Source: Achromobacter sp. AONIH1
GTDB taxonomy: Bacteria; Pseudomonadota; Gammaproteobacteria; Burkholderiales; Burkholderiaceae_B
Assembly (NCBI RefSeq): GCF_002902905.1
Contig: NZ_CP026124.1
Span: 3,782,001 to 3,846,000 of the forward strand
Length of the DNA: 64,000 nt
Reading direction: 5' to 3'
Shown here: positions 56,775 to 64,000 of the stretch, one piece after another
How the letters are laid out: every line of letters begins with the position of its first letter
How positions within the stretch are numbered: the stretch's first letter is position 1
Program-made: the position numbers and the translations under genes
The notes under the pieces: model-generated
Told to the model about the DNA's origin: nothing
Databases searched by the model: none
Seen by the model: the letters and a program-made list of their open reading frames with translations, nothing else

Positions 56775-57718
56775 CAACGGGTGGAGAGGAAGGGATGGAT
56801 GGCGCGCCAGTGGCGGGCGATGTCCAGCCGGCGGCAGATCCAGACGCGATCGCGCGCCGCGATATAGTCCAGGAAGCGCTGCAGCGCCACGATGCGGCCC
56901 GGCCGGCCCAGCAGGCGGCAATGCATGCCGATGCTGAGCATCTTGGGGGTCTCGTCGCCTTCGGCGTAGAGCGCGTCGAAGCTGTCCTTCAGGTACTGGA
57001 AGAAGGGCTCGGCGTGGGAATAGCCCTGCGGCAGCGCGAAGCGCATGTCGTTGCAGTCCAGCGTGTAGGGCACGATCAGCTGCGGCACGACCTCGCCGTC
57101 GCTTCTGCGCACCTGCATCCAGAACGGCAGGTCGTCGCCGTAGTAGTCGCTGTCGTATTCGAAGCCGCCATAGTCGGCCACCAGGCGGCGCGTGCGGGGG
57201 CTGTCGCGGCCGGTATACCAGCCCAGCGGGCGCGCGCCGGTCAACTGTTCGATGGCCTGCATGCCCAGGAACATGTGTTCGCGCTCGGTGGCCTCGTCCA
57301 CGTCCTGGTAATGTACCCAGCGCCAGCCGTGGCAGGCGATCTCGTGGCCCAGCTCGACGCAGGCCGAGGCCAGTTCGGGATGGCGCTGCAAGGCCATGCC
57401 CACGCCGAACACCGTCAGCGGCAGCCGCCGCTTCTCGAACTCGCGCAGGATGCGCCAGACGCCGGCGCGCGAGCCATATTCGTAGATGCTCTCCATGGAA
57501 AGGTGGCGGTCCGGGTAGCTGGCCGGATTGAACATCTCGGACAGGAACTGCTCGGAGCCGGGGTCGCCGTGCAGCACCGAGTTCTCGCCGCCTTCCTCGT
57601 AGTTCAGCACGAACTGCACGGCGATGCGCGCGCCGCCCGGCCACCGCGCGTGCGGCGGATTGCGGCCGTAGCCGGCCAGGTCGCGGGGGTAGGGCAGCGT
57701 GGCGTCGTAGATGGGCAT
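56774..57718 (-). CDS. puuE: Allantoinase PuuE (polysaccharide-deacetylase fold)
   Basis: A 314-residue allantoinase that opens allantoin to allantoate without the metal site of classical DHP-type allantoinases. Typical PuuE sequence: YPRDLAGYGRNPPHARWPGGARIAVQFVLNYEEGGE, MESIYEYGSRAGVWRILREFEKR, HEIACHGWRWVHYQ, GWYTGRDSPRTRRLV and HCRLLGRPGR. The ATG at 57718 gives the family-typical MPIYDATLPYPRDL; an upstream extension is low-complexity. It lies between puuD and the UraD-amidohydrolase gene and overlaps the latter. Confidence 0.95.
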   Translation of the reverse strand: MPIYDATLPYPRDLAGYGRNPPHARWPGGARIAVQFVLNYEEGGENSVLHGDPGSEQFLSEMFNPASYPDRHLSMESIYEYGSRAGVWRILREFEKRRLPLTVFGVGMALQRHPELASACVELGHEIACHGWRWVHYQDVDEATEREHMFLGMQAIEQLTGARPLGWYTGRDSPRTRRLVADYGGFEYDSDYYGDDLPFWMQVRRSDGEVVPQLIVPYTLDCNDMRFALPQGYSHAEPFFQYLKDSFDALYAEGDETPKMLSIGMHCRLLGRPGRIVALQRFLDYIAARDRVWICRRLDIARHWRAIHPFLSTR

Positions 57719-57791
57719 GTAGGCGGGGGAGGAAGGATGGAAGGGGAAGGGGCGGAACGGGAGCGGCAACAGGCCGCTCCCGCGGGCGGGC

Positions 57792-59063
57792 CTAGCGCGT
57801 GGGCGCGCCCGCCTTGAACCAGGCGTCGATCAGCGCGCGTTCGTCGTCGGTCATGCCGGTGGAATTGCTCATTGGCATCACGCGCGACACCACCACCTGC
57901 TGGTAGATGGCCTGCGCGTGGCTGGCGATTTCCTGGGGCGAGTCCAGGCGCACGTTCTTCATCTGCACCTGCGCGCCGTGGCACAGCAGGCAGCGCTGTT
58001 CCACCACCTTCTGCACCCGCCCGAAATCCGCGCCGGGGGCCGGGGCGGCGGCCGCCGGCGGCACTACGGACGCGGCCAGCGTCGCGGCGGCCGATGTGGC
58101 CGGGGCGGGACGGTCGGCGCGGATCTCGGGGCGCGGCTCGGGGCGCATCCACATCAGCGTCAGGCCCAGCACGGCGACGCCCAGCAGCGCATAGCCCAGC
58201 GGATTGCGGGCGTTGCCCAGCTTGAAGCGGTGGCGCACCACGAAGAACTGGCGCACGGCCGCGCCGCCCAGCATGATCAGCAGCAGCACCAGCCAGTTCT
58301 GCGGATGGGTGTAGGTGACGCTGTAGTGGTTGCTCATCATGGCGAACACCACCGGCAGAGTGAAATAGGTGTTGTGCACGCTGCGCTGCTTGCCGCGCTG
58401 GCCGTGCACGGGGTCCACCGGCAGGCCGGCCTTCATCGCGGCGACGTTCTTGCGCTGGCCGGGAATGATCCAGAAGAACACGTTGGCGCTCATGGTGGTG
58501 GCCATCATGGCGCCCACCAGCAGGAAGGCGGCGCGGCCGGCGAACCAGTGACAGGCCAGCCACGAGGCCGCCGCGATGAACACCGCCACCAGCGCGCCGA
58601 CGACGACGTCGCCGTGCCTGCCACGGCCGAACAGCCGGCAGATGCCGTCGTAGACCAGCCAGAAGACCACGAAGAAGGCCAGCGCGACGGCGACGGCGGT
58701 GCCGGGCTGCCAGTCCATCTTCGATCGGTCTATCAAGTAGGTGCTGGCGTTCCACAGGTAGGACACGGTGAACAGCGCGAAGCCGGTCAGCCAGGTGCTG
58801 TAGCTTTCCCAGAACGACCAGTGCAGATGCTCGGGCAGCCGCTTGGGCTGCACCGCGTATTTCTGCATGTTGTAGAAACCGCCGCCATGCACCGCCCATT
58901 GCTCGCCGCCGACGCCCTTGTCCAGCGACTCCTGGTCGCGGGGCTTTTCCAGGCTGTTGTCCAGCATGACGAAGTAGAACGAGGCGCCGATCCAGGCGAT
59001 CGCGGCGATGATGTGGGCCCAGCGCAGCAGCAGATTGACCCAATCCAGGTAATAGCCTTCCAT
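57792..59063 (-). CDS. puuD: Membrane urate oxidase PuuD with C-terminal cytochrome c
   Basis: A 423-residue inner-membrane urate hydroxylase that oxidises urate to 5-hydroxyisourate and passes electrons to the respiratory chain. About eight membrane helices make up the first ~310 residues (LLRWAHIIAAIAWIGASFYFVMLDNSL, NMQKYAVQPKRLPEHLHWSFWESY, HNTYFTLPVVFAMMSNHYS). After an Ala/Pro-rich linker, a cytochrome c domain carries the heme motif CLLCH near residue 358 with a Met ligand later (RVMPMSN). It starts the puuD-puuE-uraD/amidohydrolase-M20 operon. Confidence 0.95.
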   Translation of the reverse strand: MEGYYLDWVNLLLRWAHIIAAIAWIGASFYFVMLDNSLEKPRDQESLDKGVGGEQWAVHGGGFYNMQKYAVQPKRLPEHLHWSFWESYSTWLTGFALFTVSYLWNASTYLIDRSKMDWQPGTAVAVALAFFVVFWLVYDGICRLFGRGRHGDVVVGALVAVFIAAASWLACHWFAGRAAFLLVGAMMATTMSANVFFWIIPGQRKNVAAMKAGLPVDPVHGQRGKQRSVHNTYFTLPVVFAMMSNHYSVTYTHPQNWLVLLLIMLGGAAVRQFFVVRHRFKLGNARNPLGYALLGVAVLGLTLMWMRPEPRPEIRADRPAPATSAAATLAASVVPPAAAAPAPGADFGRVQKVVEQRCLLCHGAQVQMKNVRLDSPQEIASHAQAIYQQVVVSRVMPMSNSTGMTDDERALIDAWFKAGAPTR

Positions 59064-59073
59064 TTACGCTCCC

Positions 59074-59111
59074 GCAGTGGGCAGAGCCGGCCATGGGCTC
59101 TGCCGCACTGC
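59074..59111 (-). promoter_or_regulatory. Strong leader hairpin just upstream of puuD
   Basis: On the minus strand a 15-bp stem with one bulged base (59074-59088 against 59096-59111) ends 10 bases before the puuD ATG; the GGGAG ribosome-binding site (about 59068-59072) begins right after it. There is no T-tract. It could stabilise the message, modulate initiation or bind a regulator. Confidence 0.5.
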
Positions 59112-59186
59112 TTACCACCGCGGGCGCTGTAAGCAGAAAACAGATCGCGCACAAGGTCCGCAAGACCCCGCACCGCTGCGATCAAG

Positions 59187-59201
59187 ATACGAAAATTGTA
59201 T
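59187..59201. promoter_or_regulatory. Small ATAC/GTAT dyad in the puuD promoter region
   Basis: ATAC-N7-GTAT lies in the only AT-rich part of the 221-base gap between uraH and puuD. It may be part of the operator or promoter of the urate operon; no regulator gene is present nearby to match it. Confidence 0.3.
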
Positions 59202-59284
59202 GCAAAGTATGGCGGCAAAACTACCCCCGCAGGCGTCCCGACGGCATCAGGAATACCCTGATCCGGGGCGCCTGCCTCCCGGCG

Positions 59285-59635
59285 TCATGAGCCGCGATAC
59301 GTGGAGTAGCTCCAGGGGCTGACCAGCAGCGGCACGTGATAGTGCTGGTCCGTGTGCGCCACGCCGAAGTCCAGGCTGACCCGGTTCAGGAAGTTGGGTT
59401 CGGGCAGGGCCACGCCCCGCTGCCTGAAATAGCCGGCCACGTCGAAGACCAGCCGGTAGGTGCCGATCTTCAGGTCCTGCGCGGTGTATAGCGGCTGGTC
59501 GCTGCGGCCGTCGTGGTTGAGCGCGAAACGGCGGATCAGGGTGGCGTCGTCGCCTTCGGTGGCGTAGAGCGCTACCTCCATGCCCTGCGCGGGACACCCG
59601 TGCATGGTGTCGAGTACGTGCGTGGTCAAGCCCAT
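59285..59635 (-). CDS. uraH: 5-Hydroxyisourate hydrolase
   Basis: A 116-residue transthyretin-fold enzyme that hydrolyses 5-hydroxyisourate to OHCU, the step between PuuD and UraD. The start LTTHVLDTMHGCPAQGM supplies the catalytic His, the middle has GRSDQPL with the catalytic Arg, and the protein ends with the invariant YRGS. The length is standard. It precedes puuD on the same strand with a 221-base gap. Confidence 0.96.
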   Translation of the reverse strand: MGLTTHVLDTMHGCPAQGMEVALYATEGDDATLIRRFALNHDGRSDQPLYTAQDLKIGTYRLVFDVAGYFRQRGVALPEPNFLNRVSLDFGVAHTDQHYHVPLLVSPWSYSTYRGS

Positions 59636-59692
59636 CTTGTCTCCTTGGCTGGCCGCGGGATCGCGGCGCGAGCCATGTTTATATTTGATTTT

Positions 59693-61120
59693 TCAAGCGG
59701 TGGCGATGCGCAGCAGATTGGTGGTGCCGGCCTTGCCGAAAGGCATGCCGGCGATGATCGCCAGCGTCTGTCCTGCGCTGCAGAAGCGCTCCTGCGTCGC
59801 GACGGCGCAGGCCAGGCGGGTGGACTGCGCGATGTCGGCCACGTCGTCCACATGCACGGAATGCACGCCCCACACCAGCGTCAGCCGCCGCGCGGCCGCC
59901 AGGCTGGGCGTGAGGCTGAGCACCGGCGCCTCGGGCCGTTCGCGCGCCGCCCGCAGGCTGGTGGCGCCGGAGCTGGTGAAGCAGACGATCGCGGCCGCCT
60001 TGAGCAGCGCGGCGGCGTGGCGCATCGCGCAGCACACGGCCTGGGCCGTGTCCGACTGGCCCGACACGGCGGGGGAATGCGAGGCGTCGATCAGCTGGCG
60101 GTACTGCGGATCGGCCTCGGTGCCGTCGATGATGCGGCTCATCATCGCGACCGCGGCCTGCGGATGCTTGCCGGTGGCGGATTCGGCCGACAGCATGACG
60201 GCGTCCGCGCCGTCGTAGATGGCGGTGGCCACGTCGGAGGCCTCGGCGCGCGTGGGCACGGGGCTCTCGATCATGGATTCCAGCATCTGCGTGGCGACGA
60301 TCACCGGCTTGCCGGCGCGGCGGCAGCCGCGCACGGCGCGCTTCTGGATCGCGGGCACCTGTTCGGCCGGCAGTTCCACGCCCAGGTCGCCGCGCGCCAC
60401 CATCAGCGCGTCGGCCTGGGCGATGATCTCGTCCAGCCGCTCGACCGCCGAGGGCTTCTCCAGCTTGGCGATGATGCGGGCGCGGTCGCCGATCCGCTCG
60501 CGGGCCTCGATGATGTCCTCGGGCCGCTGCACGAAGGACAGCGCGATCCAGTCGGCGCCCAGCGCCAGCGCCGTGTCCAGGTCGCGCAGGTCCTTGGGCG
60601 TGAGCGCGGAGATCGGCAGCACCACGCCCGGCACGTTGACGCCCTTGCGTTCGGACAGCCGTCCGCCCACCAGCACCCGGGTATCCGCGCTGGTCGCGTC
60701 GCAGGCGTCGACGCGCAGGCGCAGGCGGCCGTCGTCCAGCAGCAGCTCGGCGCCGGGCGCCAGCGCGGCGAAGATCTCGGGGTGGGGCAGGCAGACGCGC
60801 TCGGCGTTGCCGGGGCGCGGGTCCAGGTCCAGGCGGAAGCGCTGGCCGGGCTGCAATTGCACCGGCCCCTGCGCGAAGGCGCCCACGCGCAGCTTGGGGC
60901 CTTGCAGGTCGGCCATCACGCCGATGGGGCGGCCGGTCTCGGCCTCGATCTCGCGCAGGATGGCCATGCGGACCGCGTGATCCTCGGCGCTGCCGTGGCT
61001 GAAGTTCAGCCGGAACACGTCCACGCCGGCATGGAACAGGCTGCGGAGGGTATCGCGGTCGCTGCTGGCCGGACCCAGCGTGGCGACGATCTTGGCGCGG
61101 CGGTTGCGGCGTAGGGACAT
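59693..61120 (-). CDS. pyk: Pyruvate kinase
   Basis: A 475-residue glycolytic enzyme converting phosphoenolpyruvate and ADP to pyruvate and ATP. Motifs: AKIVATLGPASSD, FRLNFSHGSAEDH, DLQGPKLRVG, the active-site segment IIAKLEKPSAVERLDEII with the catalytic Lys, and MVARGDLGVELP. The C-terminal allosteric domain is complete. Only three bases separate it from the glycerate kinase gene upstream, so this copy belongs to the glyoxylate-glycerate operon and drains 2-phosphoglycerate (via enolase) to pyruvate. Confidence 0.96.
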   Translation of the reverse strand: MSLRRNRRAKIVATLGPASSDRDTLRSLFHAGVDVFRLNFSHGSAEDHAVRMAILREIEAETGRPIGVMADLQGPKLRVGAFAQGPVQLQPGQRFRLDLDPRPGNAERVCLPHPEIFAALAPGAELLLDDGRLRLRVDACDATSADTRVLVGGRLSERKGVNVPGVVLPISALTPKDLRDLDTALALGADWIALSFVQRPEDIIEARERIGDRARIIAKLEKPSAVERLDEIIAQADALMVARGDLGVELPAEQVPAIQKRAVRGCRRAGKPVIVATQMLESMIESPVPTRAEASDVATAIYDGADAVMLSAESATGKHPQAAVAMMSRIIDGTEADPQYRQLIDASHSPAVSGQSDTAQAVCCAMRHAAALLKAAAIVCFTSSGATSLRAARERPEAPVLSLTPSLAAARRLTLVWGVHSVHVDDVADIAQSTRLACAVATQERFCSAGQTLAIIAGMPFGKAGTTNLLRIATA

Positions 61121-61123
61121 GGC

Positions 61124-62455
61124 TCAGGTTCTCTGTGTGAAAGCGGGGGCGGGGGCTTGCGCGACGTCGGGCCAGGGGTCGCCGGGCTTGGCGTCGATGA
61201 GGATGGCGCGGAAATCGTTGACGTTGGTGCGCGTGGCGCCGGTCACGATCGAGGCGCCCAGCGCCTTGAAGAAACCGTGGCCGTCGTTGTCGGCCAGGGC
61301 CTGCGCGGGCTTGATGCCCAGCGCCCAGGCGCGCGCCAGCGTCTGCGGGCCGATGCGGGCGCCGGCGATGTCCTCGGCGCCATCCACGCCATCGGTGTCG
61401 GCCATCAGGGCGTGGATGCGCGGATGGCCGCGCAGCGCCAGCGCCAGCGACAGCAGGCATTCGACATTGCGCCCGCCGCTGCCCTGGCCGCGCACGGTCA
61501 CGGTGGTTTCGCCGCCCGACAGCAGCACGCAGGGCGGGCGGAATGGCTGTTCGCGCTCGGCGGCCTGCAGCGCGATGCCGGCCAGCACCTTGCCGACGTC
61601 GCGCGCCTCGCCCTCCAGCGCGTCGCCGAGGATGTGGGCGTCGTAGCCGGCCTGGCGCGCCACGGCGGCGGCCTCCAGCGCCATCTGCGGCGTGGCCGCC
61701 ATGCGGATCTCGGCGCGCGCCAGGCGCGGATCGCCGGGTTTGACGGACTCGGCGCGGCCCGAGCGCAGCGCGTCCAGCGCGGCCTCGGGCAGGGCGATGC
61801 CGTAGCGCTGCGCGATGTCCAGCGCGTCGGCGCAGGTGGTGGGATCGGCGCAGGTGGGGCCGGACGCGATGTCCAGCGGCCGGTCGCCCGGCACATCGGA
61901 CATCAATAGGGTGATGACCCGCGCCGGATGGCAGGCCGCCGCCAGCCGGCCGCCCTTGATCGCGGACAGGTGGCGCCGCACGCAGTTCATCTCGCTGATG
62001 GTCGCGCCGCTGGCCAGCAGCGCGCGGTTGACGGCCTGCTTGTCCTGCAGCGTCAGGCCGTCCAGCGGCAGCGGCAGCAGGGCCGAGCCGCCGCCCGAGA
62101 TCAGGCACAGCACGGTGTCTTCCGGGCGCAAGCCGCTCACCAGGTCCAGCATGCGGCGCGCGGCGCGCAGCCCGGCCTCGTCGGGCACCGGGTGGGCGGC
62201 CTCGACGATCTCGATGCGCGCGCAGGGCGCTGCATAGCCGTGGCGCGTGACCACCAGGCCCGTCAGGGGCCCGTCCCAGCGGGATTCGACCGCCTGGGCC
62301 ATCGCCGCCGAGGCCTTGCCGGCGCCGATGACGATGACGCGGCCGCCGCGCAGCGTGTCCGGCGCGGGCAGTTGCGCGGCCACGCAGCGCTCCGGCTGGG
62401 CGGAGGCGACCATGGCGTCGAACATGCGGCGCAGCAGGGCGTCGGGACTGTGCAT
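61124..62455 (-). CDS. Glycerate 2-kinase, MOFRL family (TtuD/GckA type)
   Basis: A 443-residue kinase that phosphorylates D-glycerate to 2-phosphoglycerate. Signatures: VIVIGAGKASAAMAQAVE, AAHPVPDEAGLRAARRML, LCLISGGGSALLPLP, VRRHLSAIKGGRLA, SGPTCADPTT, and the C-terminal MOFRL segment GSGGRNVECLLSLAL and DTDGVDGAEDIAGA. It sits three bases before pyk and three after the tartronate-semialdehyde reductase gene on the minus strand, matching the known order glxR-ttuD-pyk. Confidence 0.94.
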   Translation of the reverse strand: MHSPDALLRRMFDAMVASAQPERCVAAQLPAPDTLRGGRVIVIGAGKASAAMAQAVESRWDGPLTGLVVTRHGYAAPCARIEIVEAAHPVPDEAGLRAARRMLDLVSGLRPEDTVLCLISGGGSALLPLPLDGLTLQDKQAVNRALLASGATISEMNCVRRHLSAIKGGRLAAACHPARVITLLMSDVPGDRPLDIASGPTCADPTTCADALDIAQRYGIALPEAALDALRSGRAESVKPGDPRLARAEIRMAATPQMALEAAAVARQAGYDAHILGDALEGEARDVGKVLAGIALQAAEREQPFRPPCVLLSGGETTVTVRGQGSGGRNVECLLSLALALRGHPRIHALMADTDGVDGAEDIAGARIGPQTLARAWALGIKPAQALADNDGHGFFKALGASIVTGATRTNVNDFRAILIDAKPGDPWPDVAQAPAPAFTQRT

Positions 62456-62458
62456 GGC

Positions 62459-63361
62459 TCAGCCCTGCTGGCCGATCTCGAAATTGGCCAGCTGCTCCAG
62501 CGCGCGCACCAGCGCCGAATGATCCCAGGCCTTGCCGCCGTGCGCGGCGCAGGCGTTGAACATTTCCTGGGCCGTGGCGGTATTGGGCAGCGACACGCCC
62601 AGCGCGCGGGCGCTGGACAGCGCCAGGTTCAGGTCCTTCTGGTGCAGCTCGATGCGAAAGCCCGGGTCGAAGCTGCGCTTGATCATGCGCTCGCCGTGCA
62701 CTTCCAGGATCTTGCTGGACGCGAAGCCGCCCATCAGCGCCTGGCGCACGCGCGCCGGGTCGGCGCCGGCGCGCGCCGCGAACAGCAGCGCCTCGGCCAC
62801 CGCCTGGATGTTCAGGGCCACGATGATCTGGTTGGCCACCTTGGCGGTCTGGCCGTCGCCGTTGCCGCCCACCAAGGTGATGTTCTTGCCCATCAGTTCG
62901 AACAGCGGTTTCACGCGCGCGAAGACCGCCTCGTCGCCGCCGGCCATGATGGACAGCGTGGCGTTGCGGGCGCCGACCTCGCCGCCGGAGACCGGCGCGT
63001 CCAGGTAGTCGCAGCCCAGCGCCCGGATCTTCTCGGCAAAGCGCTTGGTGGCGATCGGCGAGATCGAGCTCATGTCGACCACGGTCTTGCCCTCGGCCAG
63101 GCCGGCGGCGATGCCGTGCTGCGCGAACAGCGCGGACTCCACGTCGGGCGTGTCCGGCACCATGATGAAGACGATGTCCGAGCGCTCGGCCACGTCGCGC
63201 CCGTTCAGGCAGGGCACGGCGGTGGTCTCGGCGATCTCGCCGGGCAGCTTGCCCAGTGTGTGCACGTAGAGCGGGTGGCCGGCGCGGGCCAGGTGCCCGG
63301 CCATGGGCGCGCCCATGATGCCCAGGCCGACGAAACCGATCTTGAGCGGCGATGCAGTCAT
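62459..63361 (-). CDS. glxR: 2-Hydroxy-3-oxopropionate (tartronate semialdehyde) reductase
   Basis: A 300-residue NAD(P)H-dependent beta-hydroxyacid dehydrogenase reducing tartronate semialdehyde to D-glycerate. GFVGLGIMGAPMAGHLARAGH is the nucleotide-binding start, DAPVSGGEVGARNATLSIMAGG the substrate-binding motif, and GQTAKVANQIIVALNI carries the catalytic Lys. The ATG at 63361 was chosen; upstream open sequence is Arg-rich and unrelated. It follows the hydroxypyruvate isomerase gene. Confidence 0.94.
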   Translation of the reverse strand: MTASPLKIGFVGLGIMGAPMAGHLARAGHPLYVHTLGKLPGEIAETTAVPCLNGRDVAERSDIVFIMVPDTPDVESALFAQHGIAAGLAEGKTVVDMSSISPIATKRFAEKIRALGCDYLDAPVSGGEVGARNATLSIMAGGDEAVFARVKPLFELMGKNITLVGGNGDGQTAKVANQIIVALNIQAVAEALLFAARAGADPARVRQALMGGFASSKILEVHGERMIKRSFDPGFRIELHQKDLNLALSSARALGVSLPNTATAQEMFNACAAHGGKAWDHSALVRALEQLANFEIGQQG

Positions 63362-63420
63362 TGCTTGTCTCCTGCGGAAGGGAAAACGCGTGTTGTTGTG
63401 AAGGCGGAGCCGGACGGGCG

Positions 63421-64000
63421 TCACCGCGCCAGCGCTTGCCGCCAGCCCAGGCCGGCGGCCGTGGTGGTGGCGGGCTTGTATTCGCAGCCGACCCAGCCGG
63501 CGTAGCCGAGCCGGTCCAGCAGGGCGAGCAGATAGGGATAGTTGATCTCGCCGGTGCCGGGTTCGTTGCGGCCCGGGTTGTCGGCCAGCTGCACGTGGCG
63601 GATCAGCGGGAAGTACTGGCGCAGCGTGGCCGCCAGCTCGCCCTCCATGCGCTGCGCGTGATAGATGTCGTACTGCAGGAAGGCGTTGTCCGCGCCGGTC
63701 TCGGCCAGGATGGCGGCGGCCTGGGCCGTGCGGTTCAGGTAGAAGCCGGGAATGTCCAGCGTGTTGATCGGCTCGATCAGCAGGTTCAGGCCCGCCTGCT
63801 TCAGGGCGCTGGCCGCATGGCGCAGGTTGTCGATGAAGGTGGCGCGCAGGCGCGCGTCCTCGACGCCGGCGGGCGCCTTGCCGGCCAGGCAGTTCAGCTG
63901 CTTCACGCCCAGCGCCTGGGCGTACTCGATGGCGCGGTCGACGCCGGCGCGGAATTCCTCGACCCGGTCCGGGTGGCAGGCGATGCCGCGCTCGCCGGCG
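63421..64000 (-). CDS. hyi: Hydroxypyruvate isomerase, N-terminus beyond the window
   Basis: A TIM-barrel enzyme interconverting hydroxypyruvate and tartronate semialdehyde. The C-terminal ~193 codons are inside the window: GVKQLNCLAGKAP, LIEPINTLDIPGFYL with the metal-binding Glu, FLQYDIYHAQRMEGEL, IRHVQLADNPGRNEPGTGEINY and GCEYKPA. The reading frame is open to the right edge, so the start lies outside. In related genomes glyoxylate carboligase (gcl) comes next upstream. Confidence 0.93.
   Translation of the reverse strand, partial: AGERGIACHPDRVEEFRAGVDRAIEYAQALGVKQLNCLAGKAPAGVEDARLRATFIDNLRHAASALKQAGLNLLIEPINTLDIPGFYLNRTAQAAAILAETGADNAFLQYDIYHAQRMEGELAATLRQYFPLIRHVQLADNPGRNEPGTGEINYPYLLALLDRLGYAGWVGCEYKPATTTAAGLGWRQALAR

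Overview
The window is GC-rich proteobacterial chromosome with little non-coding space. Protein families and their order (glutamine-dependent nadE followed by glnB, an NCS2 permease beside urate-degradation genes, a bkd operon, many LysR/MFS pairs) point to a betaproteobacterium of the Alcaligenaceae, Achromobacter/Bordetella-like. This is inferred from gene content; no rRNA or other marker is present. No insertion sequence, prophage or tRNA gene was seen.

Layout. 1-2.4 kb: a GntR/FCD regulator divergent from an aldehyde dehydrogenase, with TTGTCA/TGACAA half-sites between them. 2.77-4.23 kb: a type I-F CRISPR array of 25 repeats and 24 spacers with no cas gene anywhere in the window; its leader has two IHF-like sites. 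4.4-9.9 kb: an E. coli RibC-type riboflavin synthase, an M81/MlrC-family protein with an MFS transporter and divergent LysR regulator, and speG. 10.0-16.8 kb: an RNA-repair island, with the sigma-54 activator RtcR divergent from a Ro60-like (TROVE/vWA) protein, an unannotated Y-RNA-like gene with a tRNA-like T arm, RtcB ligase, an RlaP-type nucleotidyltransferase and RtcA cyclase. A consensus sigma-54 promoter and an IHF site lie ahead of the Ro60 gene. 16.8-20.5 kb: Cd/Pb/Zn P-type ATPase, its MerR-family regulator and a nitroreductase. 20.7-29.2 kb: a MarR regulator divergent from a polyamine-type ABC transporter (second permease frameshifted), a deacetylase, two short-chain dehydrogenases and an amidase, which look like one catabolic operon of unknown substrate. 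29.4-34.4 kb: the complete branched-chain 2-oxoacid dehydrogenase operon. 34.5-40.3 kb: an exported GWD-like dikinase and two MFS transporters around a LysR regulator. 40.5-45.6 kb: argH, a YbdG-type mechanosensitive channel, nadE and glnB. 45.7-51.2 kb: type II secretion gspF divergent from gspD-gspE. 51.2-51.9 kb: a FitAB/VapBC toxin-antitoxin pair. 52.0-64.0 kb: urate/xanthine uptake and degradation (permease, M20 hydrolase, UraD-allantoate amidohydrolase fusion, PuuE, PuuD, HIU hydrolase), followed by glyoxylate salvage (pyruvate kinase, glycerate 2-kinase, tartronate-semialdehyde reductase, hydroxypyruvate isomerase cut by the right edge).

Working together: the last 12 kb reads as one pathway from urate to allantoin, allantoate, ureidoglycolate and glyoxylate, then tartronate semialdehyde, glycerate, 2-phosphoglycerate and pyruvate; glyoxylate carboligase and the ureidoglycolate enzyme would have to lie outside the window. 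The strongest leads beyond routine annotation are the hidden Y RNA between the Ro60 gene and rtcB, the cas-less I-F array with its leader signals, the exported dikinase, the secretin with a SPOR-like tail, and the frameshifted transporter gene.
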